A stretch of 64,000 nt of DNA, taken from NCBI RefSeq assembly GCF_000813145.1, contig NZ_BAZF01000001.1, positions 345,835 through 409,834 on the forward strand. Reading direction: 5' to 3'. The stretch comes from Geobacter sp. OR-1 (GTDB lineage Bacteria; Desulfobacterota; Desulfuromonadia; Geobacterales; DSM-12255). The notes beneath the pieces are model-generated. The model was not told the origin of the DNA. It worked only from the letters and a program-made list of their open reading frames with translations, and searched no databases. The position numbers and the translations under genes were made by a program. This document shows positions 17,645 through 27,456 of the stretch, piece after piece (position 1 is the stretch's first letter; each line of letters begins with the position of its first letter).

Positions 17645-18871
17645 TTATCCTTTCAGAACCCGCACCGGCTCGATCAGGAGCGCCCGGCGAAGAGGGACCA
17701 CACTACCGGCTATGGCAACGCTTAAGGCCGAGATTATAGCGGTCGGGAACAGCCAGAGTGGGGATACGATGGTGGAGCTGAAGACCGTTCGGCTGATGAC
17801 CTCGGCGAGCTGGTCACCGAGCAGATAGCCGACCACCCCTCCTGCCATTGAAATGAGCAGGGTTTCCCCGACAAAAATGGCGCTGATCTGGAAACGGTCA
17901 GCCCCGACCGCCTTCATCAGGGCGATCTCAGGACTCCGCTCCGCCATTGAGGCCATCAGGCTGGTGGATACCGCTGTGGCCGAAGCCCCCAGAGCCAGCA
18001 CGGTGAGGAGCAGCATCACACTATTCAGCTTCTTCAGCAGAGCCCCTTCGGCGCTGGCAATCTGCCAGATCGGTTTGGCGCGGCTACCGGCCATGACCTC
18101 TTCCACATTCTTGGCCACTGAGGTCACGTACGCCGTGCAATACCACTTCTCGTATTCATCCTTGGACATAGTGGCCGGGTCTTTCTTGCCGAAATCATCC
18201 ATGGGCACCGTAAGAGCGCTCACCAAAACGCGGGAAACCTTTCCCGGCAGCTGCAGAAGCGACTGAACCGTTACCAGTGGCGCGAACAACTGCTCCTCCT
18301 CATAGCCACCGGTAGTGACGACACCGACAATCCGGAACTGCTGGCTGCGGCCACGCACGATCGTCGTTACATCACCGCCGGCAACGACATTAAGCCGTTT
18401 GGCCAGCGCCGCCCCGATTATTGCCTCAGCAGCATCTTCAGGCCATCGCCCTTGTACTTCCCACCAAGGGGCAATTCCCTTTATCCCCTGAATGGAAGAG
18501 TCCTCGCCCGGCACTTCCAGCTGTTTGGCGAACCATGTTCCGGAAACAACCCCCCGTTCCTTTTTGCCCCCTGCAGAAAATTCGGCGATGCTAAACAGAT
18601 AGGGGGTAAATCCGGTGATATTGTACTTCCAGAAGACGGTCTTGATTTTCGGCAGGTCTTCCTCGCGCAAAAAACCGCCCTCCACTGCAGACGGTTCCAG
18701 GAGGATGTTGGCGCCATAGCTGCGCAGCTCCAGCGCCATCTTGTGGGAAATCTCACCGGAGATGCCGAGGAAAGCTGTGGCAACAGCGGCACCCATGGTG
18801 ATCGACAGGAAAATCAGGAGCACAGCCTTGGGACGTTTGAGGAAAGAGTTTTTGAGGATTCTGAACAGCAA
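17645..18871 (-). CDS. FtsX-like ABC permease (first of pair)
   Basis: A 408-residue permease starting at TTG 18871 with AGGAGA upstream; no better in-frame ATG is near. It has an N-terminal helix (AVLLIFLSITMGAAVATAFL), a large external domain with the MacB-type GIAPWWEVQGRWP stretch, and three C-terminal helices with ERSPEIALMKAVGADRFQIS as the coupling region. The partner gene has the matching PWWQLKGRWP. It is the first gene of the five-gene minus-strand operon ending with the ResB-like protein. The related Campylobacter and E. coli systems support ferrous iron uptake; the substrate here is unknown. Confidence 0.8.
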   Translation of the reverse strand: MLFRILKNSFLKRPKAVLLIFLSITMGAAVATAFLGISGEISHKMALELRSYGANILLEPSAVEGGFLREEDLPKIKTVFWKYNITGFTPYLFSIAEFSAGGKKERGVVSGTWFAKQLEVPGEDSSIQGIKGIAPWWEVQGRWPEDAAEAIIGAALAKRLNVVAGGDVTTIVRGRSQQFRIVGVVTTGGYEEEQLFAPLVTVQSLLQLPGKVSRVLVSALTVPMDDFGKKDPATMSKDEYEKWYCTAYVTSVAKNVEEVMAGSRAKPIWQIASAEGALLKKLNSVMLLLTVLALGASATAVSTSLMASMAERSPEIALMKAVGADRFQISAIFVGETLLISMAGGVVGYLLGDQLAEVISRTVFSSTIVSPLWLFPTAIISALSVAIAGSVVPLRRALLIEPVRVLKG

Positions 18872-18993
18872 CGGGGATATTCTCCTACGCTAAGGCCATT
18901 TTCGTGGAATGTATCATAGTTTGCTTCCAGCCGAAAAGAATTCTTTAATACACGAGAGGTGTCAGCTTGTGCAGACACAGGTGGAGAACCGGT

Positions 18994-19689
18994 TTACGAC
19001 ACGACCCGTCCGTCAACCAGTTCCACCACCCTCGAACAGCGCTTTGCCAGACGCGGGTCATGGGTGACAATCAGGAACGTTGTCCCTGATTCCCGGTTTA
19101 TCTCATACAAAAGCTTGAAAATCCCATCAGCCGCAGCGGTATCGAGGTTGCCGGTCGGTTCGTCAGCAAGGACAAGAGGCGGATTGACAGCAAGTGCACG
19201 GGCAATGGCAACCCGCTGTTGCTGACCACCGGAGAGCTTGCCCGGTTTGAAGTCAACGCGGTCGGCCAAACCGACTCGTGTAAGCAGCCAGACAGCGCGC
19301 TCACGCTGCTCCGGAGTCAGTCGCCCCTCTTCGAGCATCAGAGGCAGCATCACATTTTCGAGAGCGGTGAATGCCGGAATCAGGTGATGGAATTGAAAAA
19401 CAAACCCGATGCTCTTGCCGCGCAGACGGGTCAACTCTTCTTCCGGCATTGTTCCGGTCTCACGTCCCTGCATCAGCAAAGAACCGCCGGTCGGCTGTTC
19501 CAGCAGGCCGATGATGTTGAGCAGGGTGCTTTTGCCTGATCCGGAAGGACCGATAAGTGCGGTAAATTCACCTTGCTCCATGGTCAGGCTGATCCCGTGC
19601 AGAACCTCGGTTGTTATGCCGTCGCTGCCGTACTCCTTGCGGACATCGGTCAACTGAAGAATAGGCGTGTGGATCGTATGCTCAGACAT
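18994..19689 (-). CDS. ABC transporter ATPase, LolD/MacB type
   Basis: A 231-residue ATPase starting at ATG 19689, which overlaps the permease stop by 8 bases. The open frame runs 47 codons further upstream, but that would be inside the permease. Walker [11 protein letters not shown]-loop [17 protein letters not shown], signature LSGGQQQR and Walker [13 protein letters not shown] are all present. The [19 protein letters not shown] segment is close to LolD. With the preceding permease and adaptor it forms a tripartite export system. Unlike classical MacB, the ATPase and permease are separate proteins. Confidence 0.85.
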   Translation of the reverse strand: MSEHTIHTPILQLTDVRKEYGSDGITTEVLHGISLTMEQGEFTALIGPSGSGKSTLLNIIGLLEQPTGGSLLMQGRETGTMPEEELTRLRGKSIGFVFQFHHLIPAFTALENVMLPLMLEEGRLTPEQRERAVWLLTRVGLADRVDFKPGKLSGGQQQRVAIARALAVNPPLVLADEPTGNLDTAAADGIFKLLYEINRESGTTFLIVTHDPRLAKRCSRVVELVDGRVVS

Positions 19690-20902
19690 TGCGGATTGCC
19701 ACCACAGGATCCAGTTTGGACGCTCGCACCGCCGGAGCGGCTGCCGCGAGAATGCCGGTGATAGTGGCCACTCCGGCTGCAAGCAAAAACATGTGCAGTT
19801 CGAGAACCACTGGAAACACCTGGGTGCCATCGGGGTTTATCGCGGTACGCGCAAAAAAGGTCACCAGCGCCGCCCCCACTCCACAGCCGAGTAAGGAGCC
19901 AGCCAACCCAACGATCCCCCCCTGAAGCAGAAATACCCGCAAAATCCGCTGACGCGAGCAGCCCATGGCGCGCAGGATTCCGATCTCCCGTGATTTCTGG
20001 ATGACCGAAACGACAAGCACGCTAGCAATGCCGAAAGCGACCGAAACAATGACAAAAAACTGGATCAGGTAACTGGAAGCGTTCTGCGACCGTAGACCGA
20101 CCATCAACTGTGCATTCGTTTTCATCCAGCTTTCGGCGGTCAGTCCGGTCAAGGCAGCCAGCCGCCCGCTGAGGACCTCTGCAGCGAACAGATCCCGGAT
20201 GGCAACGTCGATACTCGACACTCCGCCGACCAGATCAAGGAGGTTTTGTGCTGACCGGAGTGTAATAAATACCCACCGGCGGTTGAGGTCGCGAATTCCT
20301 ACGTCAAATATTCCGGCGACCGTGATGGTCTCGCTGCGGCCATCTGCAGTCTGCAGGCGGATTTTATCGCCTAGCGATGCCCCCAGATCACGCGCCAAGT
20401 CGATGCCGATCGCGGCATCGTTGGCAGTAATGCGGAACGCGCCTTCCTTCATGAACGACGACATCGGCACAATTGCGGTGTACCGTTCCGGCTCCACCCC
20501 CATCAGCGCAACAGACTTGGTGGCATTCCCCCTCACGGCAAACGACGGGCCTGAAACTAGGGGCGACACTGCGGTGACTTCTTTTCGCGATTCCAGCAGA
20601 CGTATGACTTGCTGCCACTGGAGGATGGAACTTAACCGTTGGGCACGGCGCTCGATATTGGCCGAAACAGCCAGCGTGCTGCTCGGCTTGATGATCCTCC
20701 GGGCTTCATCATCCGGTGGCCTCATGACCACGTGCGCCTGGGTGCCGAGGGTCTTCGCGATTATGCTGCGCTGAAGCCCGGTAATAAGCGAGATCAGGAA
20801 TACGATGACCCCCACCCCCATGACGACGCCGCCAAGCATGAACAGGGTCTGGGCCCGCCCTTCTCTCAGAAACCGAAGTGCCAGCAGCCAGTCAATGCGC
20901 AC
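19682..20902 (-). CDS. FtsX/LolC-E-type ABC permease
   Basis: A 406-residue permease from a GTG start that overlaps the adaptor stop by 11 bases. [20 protein letters not shown] is the usual amphipathic N-terminus before the first helix, followed by a periplasmic MacB-core domain and three C-terminal helices with [20 protein letters not shown] as coupling motif. LolC/LolE have the same topology. Its pairing with a HlyD-type adaptor, not an outer-membrane lipoprotein chaperone, points to MacAB-like export of a lipid, peptide or small molecule, though one permease gene implies a homodimer. Confidence 0.8.
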   Translation of the reverse strand: MRIDWLLALRFLREGRAQTLFMLGGVVMGVGVIVFLISLITGLQRSIIAKTLGTQAHVVMRPPDDEARRIIKPSSTLAVSANIERRAQRLSSILQWQQVIRLLESRKEVTAVSPLVSGPSFAVRGNATKSVALMGVEPERYTAIVPMSSFMKEGAFRITANDAAIGIDLARDLGASLGDKIRLQTADGRSETITVAGIFDVGIRDLNRRWVFITLRSAQNLLDLVGGVSSIDVAIRDLFAAEVLSGRLAALTGLTAESWMKTNAQLMVGLRSQNASSYLIQFFVIVSVAFGIASVLVVSVIQKSREIGILRAMGCSRQRILRVFLLQGGIVGLAGSLLGCGVGAALVTFFARTAINPDGTQVFPVVLELHMFLLAAGVATITGILAAAAPAVRASKLDPVVAIRNV

Positions 20903-22136
20903 TGTTTTTCACACCGGGTTTGGTATTGCTTGATGCTGACTGCAGGGAGATTCTGCTGCCGATTGCCACTTTGTCGGCGTCGGCAAGGACTGTTTCCCCC
21001 TCTGTAAGACCGCTTAGTACTTCACTCTCACCGCTACCGCGGATGCCGAGCACTATGTTCCGGCGCTCAGCCCGCCCTTCATGGGCTACCAGCACCCAGG
21101 GAGCGGTTGATGCGTCCCGAACGGTTTCAGACGGAACGGTCAGGACCTTGGGGTGCCGGGCAACCTCAATTTCCACGGAAACCGTCATATCCGGCACGAG
21201 ATACGCCGGGGCATCGGCAACGTCAAAACGGACCTCAAACGTGCCCCGCTGCGGATCAACCGCAGGCACAACGGTCGCAAGACCGGCTGGGAATGTCTTG
21301 TCTGGATAGGCATCCGCGGAGCTGACCGCAGTCTGTCCGACACGGAGCAAGCCAAGGTTTTTCTCGTCCACCTGCGCAGTTATCTGGGTCCGCCCGGACC
21401 TTGACAGCACCAGAAGCGATACGCCCGCCTGCACGACATCACCTTTTTCAACTTTCCGGGCAATCACCGTCCCATCACCCGGTGCGGTGATTAGGGTTCG
21501 GCTAAGCTTTTCGCGGGCAACATCCACTGCGGCCCGCGCCTGGGCAAGGCGTGCCCTGGCCTGCTTGATATCCCCCCCCTGCGGGTGGCTGTTGCTCAGT
21601 TGCAGTTTTTCGCGTTCCACTGCACCGGCAGCGACATCGCGTGCCCTTACCGCCTCATCAAGGTCTGCCCTGCTGTAGATACCCGAATCAAACAGCTTTT
21701 TTACCCGCTCGTAGGAGTTGAGCGCGTGCCGTAGCGTTGCTTCGGCTTCAGCAAGTTTCTGCCGGCTGACCGGCCCGTCAACTGACCCGATCTGGGCCAG
21801 CCGCTCTTCAAGTTCCCGCACAACGGCCTGGGCCTGTTCAAGTGCCGCCCTCGCCTCTTCATCACGCAGCCGTATGAGCAGATCACCTGCCTTGACCCGA
21901 TCCCCGGAATCTACATAGACCATGGCAACCGAGCCAAGCAGTTGACTCCCCACATCAACGCGAGCCAATGACGTAACTCTGCCGGTTGTCACAACCGTCT
22001 GCAACAGATCCCGCCGCTCCACCGGATATCCCTGCACAGTTTTACCCCGCAGCTGCATACCGGCCAAAACGGTCACAGCCACGATCAGTAAACCGCCGGC
22101 AACATGCCGGCGAAATGAAAAGCGAAATGCGGTCAT
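20892..22136 (-). CDS. MacA/HlyD-type periplasmic adaptor of the ABC exporter
   Basis: A 414-residue protein anchored by one N-terminal helix (RRHVAGGLLIVAVTVLAGMQ). VVTTGRVTSLARVDVGSQLLG begins the lipoyl-like half-domain, and a long coiled-coil hairpin runs from about residue 90 to 205 (heptads in AALEQAQAVVRELEERLAQI). The closing lipoyl half TLITAPGDGTVIARKVEKGD follows, then beta-barrel and membrane-proximal domains. The order fits membrane-fusion proteins that bridge the permease to an outer-membrane channel; no TolC homologue is in the window. It is the first gene of the operon with the permease and ATPase. Confidence 0.85.
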   Translation of the reverse strand: MTAFRFSFRRHVAGGLLIVAVTVLAGMQLRGKTVQGYPVERRDLLQTVVTTGRVTSLARVDVGSQLLGSVAMVYVDSGDRVKAGDLLIRLRDEEARAALEQAQAVVRELEERLAQIGSVDGPVSRQKLAEAEATLRHALNSYERVKKLFDSGIYSRADLDEAVRARDVAAGAVEREKLQLSNSHPQGGDIKQARARLAQARAAVDVAREKLSRTLITAPGDGTVIARKVEKGDVVQAGVSLLVLSRSGRTQITAQVDEKNLGLLRVGQTAVSSADAYPDKTFPAGLATVVPAVDPQRGTFEVRFDVADAPAYLVPDMTVSVEIEVARHPKVLTVPSETVRDASTAPWVLVAHEGRAERRNIVLGIRGSGESEVLSGLTEGETVLADADKVAIGSRISLQSASSNTKPGVKNSAH

Positions 22137-22241
22137 TCAGTTCCTCTCGTACAAACTCTACGTGCGCAGATGCAGCGGACAACAAACTTATAATGTGAGC
22201 TATTAGTAATGCAGTGTTGCATAAATGACCTGATGCGGCAC

Positions 22242-22286
22242 GTCCCCTGGCCACATAACCAACTCTGTGTTATGCAGGCAGGGGAC
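22242..22286. repeat. Imperfect stem-loop between two minus-strand operons
   Basis: GTCCCCTG (22242-22249) is the exact inverse of CAGGGGAC (22279-22286), and inside it ATAAC (22255-22259) pairs with GTTAT (22269-22273). It lies after the cytochrome maturation operon and before the adaptor gene. There is no T tract, so it may be a weak terminator or an operator for the export operon. Confidence 0.4.
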
Positions 22287-22333
22287 GAGCAGTTGGCGAT
22301 ATTATAATACGTAGATGAGCGACGAATCTGAGA

Positions 22334-22750
22334 CTACTCGACCTTTGCCCGCATTTCCGGAGGCAGCGATTCCCGCAACAGCTCGACCTTTTTTTGCATC
22401 CGCCGCCAGGCGATTATCCCCCAGACCACCACGGTGAACATCATGACATGCTTCACCGCCAGTGCCGGGATCTGCAGTTTGTCGGCAGCGTTGGCCCATT
22501 CGAAGCTGGTGTAGAAGATGGTCCGCGGGATCCCGCCCAAGACGACCCACCAGAGGGCGAACTTGAACAGCTTCTTCATATGGCTGTTAGTCTTCAGGAA
22601 GAAGAGCGTCGCCTCAGGGGTATTCATAGTCGCCTGGATGCGCATAATGGCATGCAGGGCGAAGCCGCTTCCCACCAACAGGCCGGTGGCCATGTCGTGG
22701 AAATAGTTGTTCATCATGATTGCGACGCCAAGTCCCGGGCCGATCTGCAT
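22334..22750 (-). CDS. Small polytopic membrane protein in the cytochrome maturation operon
   Basis: The 138-residue protein has about three or four hydrophobic segments: an N-terminal one around LLVGSGFALHAIMRIQ, one at FKFALWWVVLGGIPRTIFY, and one at HVMMFTVVVWGIIAWRRMQ. The C-terminal tail is charged. It contains two His residues near membrane faces (YFHDMATG and FALHAIM), and such residues could ligate haem, though that is conjecture. It lies two bases after the WG-repeat gene and is the last gene of the resB-ccsA operon. I do not recognise a named family. Confidence 0.6.
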   Translation of the reverse strand: MQIGPGLGVAIMMNNYFHDMATGLLVGSGFALHAIMRIQATMNTPEATLFFLKTNSHMKKLFKFALWWVVLGGIPRTIFYTSFEWANAADKLQIPALAVKHVMMFTVVVWGIIAWRRMQKKVELLRESLPPEMRAKVE

Positions 22751-22752
22751 TG

Positions 22753-23836
22753 CTATTTATCCTTTGGTGGATCTACACTGAAATGCGTGTTGAAATGAGT
22801 GTACTGGTCTATTGAACGCTGGTCCCATTCAAAGCGCGCTTCTATCACCATTTTCCCGGTCTTGTCGATAAAACCGCATTTCTCACCTACTTTTACCGGT
22901 GCAAGACCGCTGACAAAGATGGAACCGGCATCAAACTGCGGTTTGATCACCATCTGGCCCTGCTTGTCCATATAGCCGACTTTCCCCTTGACCATCATCG
23001 GCGCGAGCCCTTCGGTGAAGAGGGTTGGTGAGGGGAATTCCTGGTTGATTATCGGTTTCCCGGTTTTGTCTATTAATTGCCAGGTATCTTTCTTTTTTAC
23101 AGCGGCAACCCCATCGTTAAAATTGGTTGCTTCACTGTATTGTGCCGGGATTACCATTTTGCCGCTATGGTCGATAAAACCTACTAAGCCGAATTTGCCG
23201 TTGATCTTGATCATGGCGAGCCCATCGCGAAACATGGCTGCTTCATAAAATTGCGGTGGTATTACCATCTTGCCGGTTTTATCGATATAGCCATGCTGTC
23301 TGCCGACCTTGACAGAAGCCAGCCCTTCGGAAAACTGCGCGGCATCATCAAACTGGGGCTTTATGGCATATTTGCCTCTTTCATCGATAAAGCCCGCCTT
23401 GGCACTGCTCCCATTGGGAACAACCACTGCTGCCAGTCCATCCGTAAAGGCGAACGTGGACAGGTAATCCATGTCGGTAACCGCCTTACCGCTCTGGTTG
23501 ATGTAGCCCCACTTGCCCCCCTTCTGGACCGATGCCCTGCCATTCAGGAAAATTGATGCCTTATCGAAGCTGGGAGGGATTATCATGTTCCCGTTGGCAT
23601 CGATGAAACCGTCTTTGCCGTTGACATGAACCGCAGCAAGTCCCTCGGAAAAGATGGAAGCCGAGTCAAATTGAGGTGGAATGACCGTAGTCCCGCCACG
23701 GTCACAGTAACCGTATTTCCCATTGAACTTCACGAGAAGGCGCAATGAGTTATCCAGCACGACCGTTTTTTTCTTCCCGCTGGCAGGCGGTGCAGAGTGT
23801 CAGTAATGCAACTGTGAGAATCAGTAGACGTTTCAT
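22753..23836 (-). CDS. WG-repeat lipoprotein with a one-base frameshift in an A7 tract
   Basis: From ATG 23836 (GGAG 7 bases upstream) the sequence encodes MKRLLILTVALLTLCTACQR, a lipoprotein signal with lipobox LCTAC. That frame stops at 23750. The adjacent frame, open from 23760 to 22753, encodes nine WG repeats of about 35 residues (pattern GFIDKTGKMVIPPQF..A..F.EGLA.V). The two join perfectly (QREEKTVVLDNSLRL) if the A tract at 23766-23772 had six bases instead of seven. WG repeats are propeller-like binding modules of unknown ligand. As read, the repeat domain could only start at GTG 23760 and would lack export. I type it as CDS because the domain frame is intact; error, mutation or slippage are all possible. 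Confidence 0.75.
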
Positions 23837-23888
23837 ATTATTCTCCATTTTATGTAAGTCAGCTTCATACTGGAGGAAACCACACACC

Positions 23889-25238
23889 TCAGCCGTTACC
23901 GGAAATATCTTTGAACAGTTTGGTAAACTCATCTTCCGCAAGGCTTTTGTAGTATTCGGAGCGCCCAGCCACCACCAGACAGCGTGCGCCGTCCTGTTCC
24001 CGCACGGCGCCAACGATTTCTCTGCGGTAGAAGAGCAGCCGCCAGATGACACCAATTGTGGCAATGGCAAAACCGGCATACAGGATTGAGAGCCCGCGTT
24101 GCTTGACGACGTAAAAGCGCACCCAGAAAGGCATGTCACGCATTTCAAGGCGGTAGCCGGCAAACTCCAGAGCGCCGTTTTTCGGAACAAGCCCCTCAGC
24201 GATCTTTTTCCCTGCTTGTTCCACGGCAATGAAGAACACCGGATTGTTGAATTCCATTGAACGTGTGGCCCGCTTCCCACCCTCCAGGACATAATCAGGG
24301 TAAAAAGTTGCCGTGTAGGAAAACGGGCCGAGGACAAACCGGTCCGGCTTCCTTTGTAGAACATCGAGTTTTATGTAGGCACCGCCGGTTTCCTTGCCGG
24401 ACGCATCCTTCAGGACAAAGAGCGGCGATACACCGAGATGTTTGAAGACAAACGATGTGTGCTCGGTCGAGTAGGGCCTGTTGATGTCGACATCGTGTTT
24501 CTGGCCCTGGCTGTCAACCAGCAGCACACTGATTCCTGTTGGCGTATTGTGGACAACCCGCGGCACAATGCTCTTCACTGTAAACGAGGCACTCGGCGGA
24601 GAACCGATTTCCGGCATTTTCGGCTGCGGCGATGCATTATAGCGGCTTAGTTCCCCTTGGAAAGATTCTCCCTGGGCAAGATCGAGATAGCCGACAAACT
24701 CGGTATATACGCTGACCACTCCACCAAGAAGGATCAAAAAGAAACTGAGGTGAAAGAGCATGAAGGCAACTGGCGCCATACGGTTCTTCACGCCATAAAA
24801 GCCGGATGCGTCACCCAGTATCGTGTAGCGGTTTTTCCGGAGCAATCCGATAATTTTCTCACTGTCCAGATCGCCCGGCAGGGGGTAGGAACTCCGGAAC
24901 GGATACCCTCCCACAGTCACTGGATCAGCGATTTTCGCATCAGAGAGCGTTATTCGGCTTTTTATGATTGGCCAGCGTTGCCATAGAACAAGCGACAGAT
25001 TGAGAAAGAACAGCAGCCATAAAGTTATAGTGATCGGAGAAGTATAGATAGTGGTCAGCCCAAGCGCATCAAGAAAAGCCACCAAGCCCGGCGCATTCTT
25101 TTGCCATTGGAGATAAATCGTCTTTAACAGTCTCTGCTGGGGTATCCATAGGCCGACCGCAAAGATCATGGCAAGGAGACAGATTAGCAGGATGGTAAAG
25201 CGAAGAGAACTGAGGTATTTGATTAATTTATTTAACAT
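23889..25238 (-). CDS. resB: Cytochrome c biogenesis protein ResB (Ccs1)
   Basis: A 449-residue protein with three N-terminal helices (FTILLICLLAMIFAVGLWIP near residue 15, one near 70, one near 160). A long periplasmic domain (about 185-375, with SYTATFYPDYVLEGGKRATR and RSMEFNNPVFFIAVEQAGKK) is followed by the last helix (ILYAGFAIATIGVIWRLLFY). NNPVFFI is the ResB-family 'NNP' motif. ResB and CcsA form the System II synthetase that attaches haem to CXXCH cysteines outside the inner membrane. The ccsA gene ends 21 bases upstream of its start. The many-haem cytochromes just upstream are obvious clients. Confidence 0.9.
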   Translation of the reverse strand: MLNKLIKYLSSLRFTILLICLLAMIFAVGLWIPQQRLLKTIYLQWQKNAPGLVAFLDALGLTTIYTSPITITLWLLFFLNLSLVLWQRWPIIKSRITLSDAKIADPVTVGGYPFRSSYPLPGDLDSEKIIGLLRKNRYTILGDASGFYGVKNRMAPVAFMLFHLSFFLILLGGVVSVYTEFVGYLDLAQGESFQGELSRYNASPQPKMPEIGSPPSASFTVKSIVPRVVHNTPTGISVLLVDSQGQKHDVDINRPYSTEHTSFVFKHLGVSPLFVLKDASGKETGGAYIKLDVLQRKPDRFVLGPFSYTATFYPDYVLEGGKRATRSMEFNNPVFFIAVEQAGKKIAEGLVPKNGALEFAGYRLEMRDMPFWVRFYVVKQRGLSILYAGFAIATIGVIWRLLFYRREIVGAVREQDGARCLVVAGRSEYYKSLAEDEFTKLFKDISGNG

Positions 25239-25259
25239 AAAGTATTTCAGGCGTCCTTT

Positions 25260-26096
25260 CTACCTTACCTGAAATACATGCAGACTGGTATTAACAACCA
25301 GGTTGACGCCAAAAAAGCAGATAATGACGGTGCTGAGAGCGGCAATTGCCAGCCAGGCCAACTTTTTTTCACGCCAGCCAAAGGTTACCCGCAGATGGAT
25401 GGTAATGCCATAGGTAAGCCAGGAGATTAGGGACCAGGTTTCGACTGGGTCCCAGGCCCAGTAGCTTCCCCAAAGGTCTTTTGCCCAGATTGCCCCGGCC
25501 GAGATCATGATGGTATCGGTAATAAACCCGAACACCACGTAGCGGAAAATCAACTCGTCCAGACGCCCAAGAGAGGGAAACCGATCATAGGTAGGATTCG
25601 GTACTTCCTGAGCTTCACTCTTCTGTTTCAGCAGAAATAACACCCCAGCTGCCATAGCCAGAGAATAGGCGCCAAAGGAAAGCCAGGCAAAATAGACATG
25701 GATATAAAGCCATACCGTTTTAAGGCTGGCTGCCATTGGGGTGAGCGCAGGATTTTGCATGTAGCCGTAACCGAGCATTATAAGCACAAGAGGAACGGTT
25801 CCGACCGCTAACCCCTGCAATTGCTTGTTCTGCCAACCAACAAAAAGGGTACCGGCAATAATGAACCACCCCCCCATCAATGTATATTCATAATGACCCG
25901 ACCAGGGAAGATGCCCTGTTGCGTTGAATCTGGCGACGATTGCAATCGTCTGGGCCAGGAAACCAAAGGCTACCAGCAATGTCAGCTTAGAAACCACCCT
26001 CGGGTTCTTGAAAACAAAGGAGTAAATGAAGCCTCCTCCAGCAAGTGCATAAGCAACCATCGCTACCAAATAAAAAACCATTTCCCAGAATGCCAT
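25260..26096 (-). CDS. ccsA: Cytochrome c biogenesis protein CcsA (ResC)
   Basis: A 278-residue protein with about eight helices. The tryptophan-rich WWD signature is plain in WAKDLWGSYWAWDPVETWSL (about residues 205-224), and conserved histidines occur in GHLPWSGHYEYTLMGGW, WLYIHVYFAWLSFGAYSL and GITIHLRVTFGW. These residues present haem to apocytochrome in the CcsA/ResB System II complex. It lies between two ResB-like genes in the same operon, 52 bases after one and 21 before the other. Confidence 0.92.
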   Translation of the reverse strand: MAFWEMVFYLVAMVAYALAGGGFIYSFVFKNPRVVSKLTLLVAFGFLAQTIAIVARFNATGHLPWSGHYEYTLMGGWFIIAGTLFVGWQNKQLQGLAVGTVPLVLIMLGYGYMQNPALTPMAASLKTVWLYIHVYFAWLSFGAYSLAMAAGVLFLLKQKSEAQEVPNPTYDRFPSLGRLDELIFRYVVFGFITDTIMISAGAIWAKDLWGSYWAWDPVETWSLISWLTYGITIHLRVTFGWREKKLAWLAIAALSTVIICFFGVNLVVNTSLHVFQVR

Positions 26097-26148
26097 TGTT
26101 CTACTCCTTAATCTGGTGGTTGAAAGCGGAGGCCTTCGACCTTCTTCC

Positions 26149-27327
26149 TTAGTCTTTGCTCTTGAGCACGTTCATCGTTTCCTTGCCTGATGACCAGATC
26201 GTGCATCCTTCAGCCGCCTCTTCCAGCCAGACCCGCTGCGGTCGGATCACAACCCTCAGCAAAAGGCCGACTAACGCAATGATACCGCCGACCACCAGTA
26301 AAACCTTATGCCTTCTATGTACGACATGAATCTCGGACCATTGTCCCATCTTTGCGCAGGAGATGATAAAATCTCCCTGTTCCACCTGCTTGTCAACCTG
26401 GAAAGCCATCTCAGTTACAACCTTCTTTTCATTCCGGCTAACAACCACTAACAGAGAGCTTTTTTCGGGTTGATAATAGACCCCTCCAGCCAGATTGTAT
26501 CCCTGAAACAGACCGTAAAAACTGTACACACCTCGTTTCTGCACAAGAGGATTGAGCGTAACGATCGAATCAAACAGGGGCTGCTGCGTGTCGCTCCGTT
26601 TAATTACTATCTGGGGCTCGAACACAAGTTTTGCCATGTAGATATCATAGTCACCAAAAGTGACCGGATCTCTGGGCTTGAGCAGATATTTGAGGGCTTT
26701 CCCATCCTCAGAATGAAAGGAGACTTCCGTCGCCCCCAAGGGATAGGTACTGTCCGGAAAGAACTGGTTGGTGATCTGCATTCTTGGCAGAGATCGTGGA
26801 GTAGCGGCCAAAGGCCCTTTGGCTATACTGCGGTATGACAGGATATTGTTCAGGTCTGTTGTTGGACCCATACCGTCCAGAAGCACTCCGGAAAATTTCC
26901 TCAGGTTATCCAGGCTGCCGACAGAAAGGAGAATGAGCAGACCACAATACAAAACCGTGGTACCCAGGTAGCCAAGATCCTGCTTCTCCCCGTAGTTGCC
27001 CACAGATCCGAAGAGATAACCGGAGCTGCGCAGAGATGCTCGCACTTCCGCAACCGGCAATGGGAGTGTAATACTCTGGCGCGGCCTGCAACAAGCGGCT
27101 CCGTATCTCAAAGGCTTTCTCATGACGGCAAGATAACGAAGCAGTCGGCAGGCAATAAAAATGGCAAAACAGACATTGTTAACAAGAAGCGGTGTGGTGG
27201 ACGCTATCAAGGGGATACGAAAGTGCAGCGCAACGCTCAGAATAACCAGCAACGGGATGACAAGAAAGATCAGTAGAGGCCAGGGGGAAACCAGGACCAG
27301 TCGGTAAAGTTTTGATTCATCATTCAT
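26149..27327 (-). CDS. Second ResB-like cytochrome c biogenesis protein
   Basis: A 392-residue protein with three N-terminal helices (WPLLIFLVIPLLVILSVALH, then VNNVCFAIFIACRLLRYLAV, then LGYLGTTVLYCGLLILLSVG), a periplasmic domain of about 170 residues and a final helix (VLLVVGGIIALVGLLLRVVI) with a basic tail. The plan matches ResB, and the position directly before ccsA supports it, but sequence identity to the clear ResB at 23889 looks low. Two ResB-type proteins with one CcsA may let the complex handle different apocytochromes. It is the first gene of the operon. Confidence 0.7.
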   Translation of the reverse strand: MNDESKLYRLVLVSPWPLLIFLVIPLLVILSVALHFRIPLIASTTPLLVNNVCFAIFIACRLLRYLAVMRKPLRYGAACCRPRQSITLPLPVAEVRASLRSSGYLFGSVGNYGEKQDLGYLGTTVLYCGLLILLSVGSLDNLRKFSGVLLDGMGPTTDLNNILSYRSIAKGPLAATPRSLPRMQITNQFFPDSTYPLGATEVSFHSEDGKALKYLLKPRDPVTFGDYDIYMAKLVFEPQIVIKRSDTQQPLFDSIVTLNPLVQKRGVYSFYGLFQGYNLAGGVYYQPEKSSLLVVVSRNEKKVVTEMAFQVDKQVEQGDFIISCAKMGQWSEIHVVHRRHKVLLVVGGIIALVGLLLRVVIRPQRVWLEEAAEGCTIWSSGKETMNVLKSKD

Positions 27328-27456
27328 AAAGCGATTAGTTTCCTTCTAAAAACTGAAGTCGCTGCTATCGGCAATCCGACACACGCATATAACAGATTAT
27401 AGGATAAATAGTAAGCGGAAAGCTCTGTCTCTAAGCCGGTCAAACCAGCACATGGG

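Noticed and set aside
22394..22798. Plus-strand frame opposite the small membrane protein
   Set aside because: Antisense shadow; the minus-strand frame is a sensible membrane protein two bases from its neighbour.
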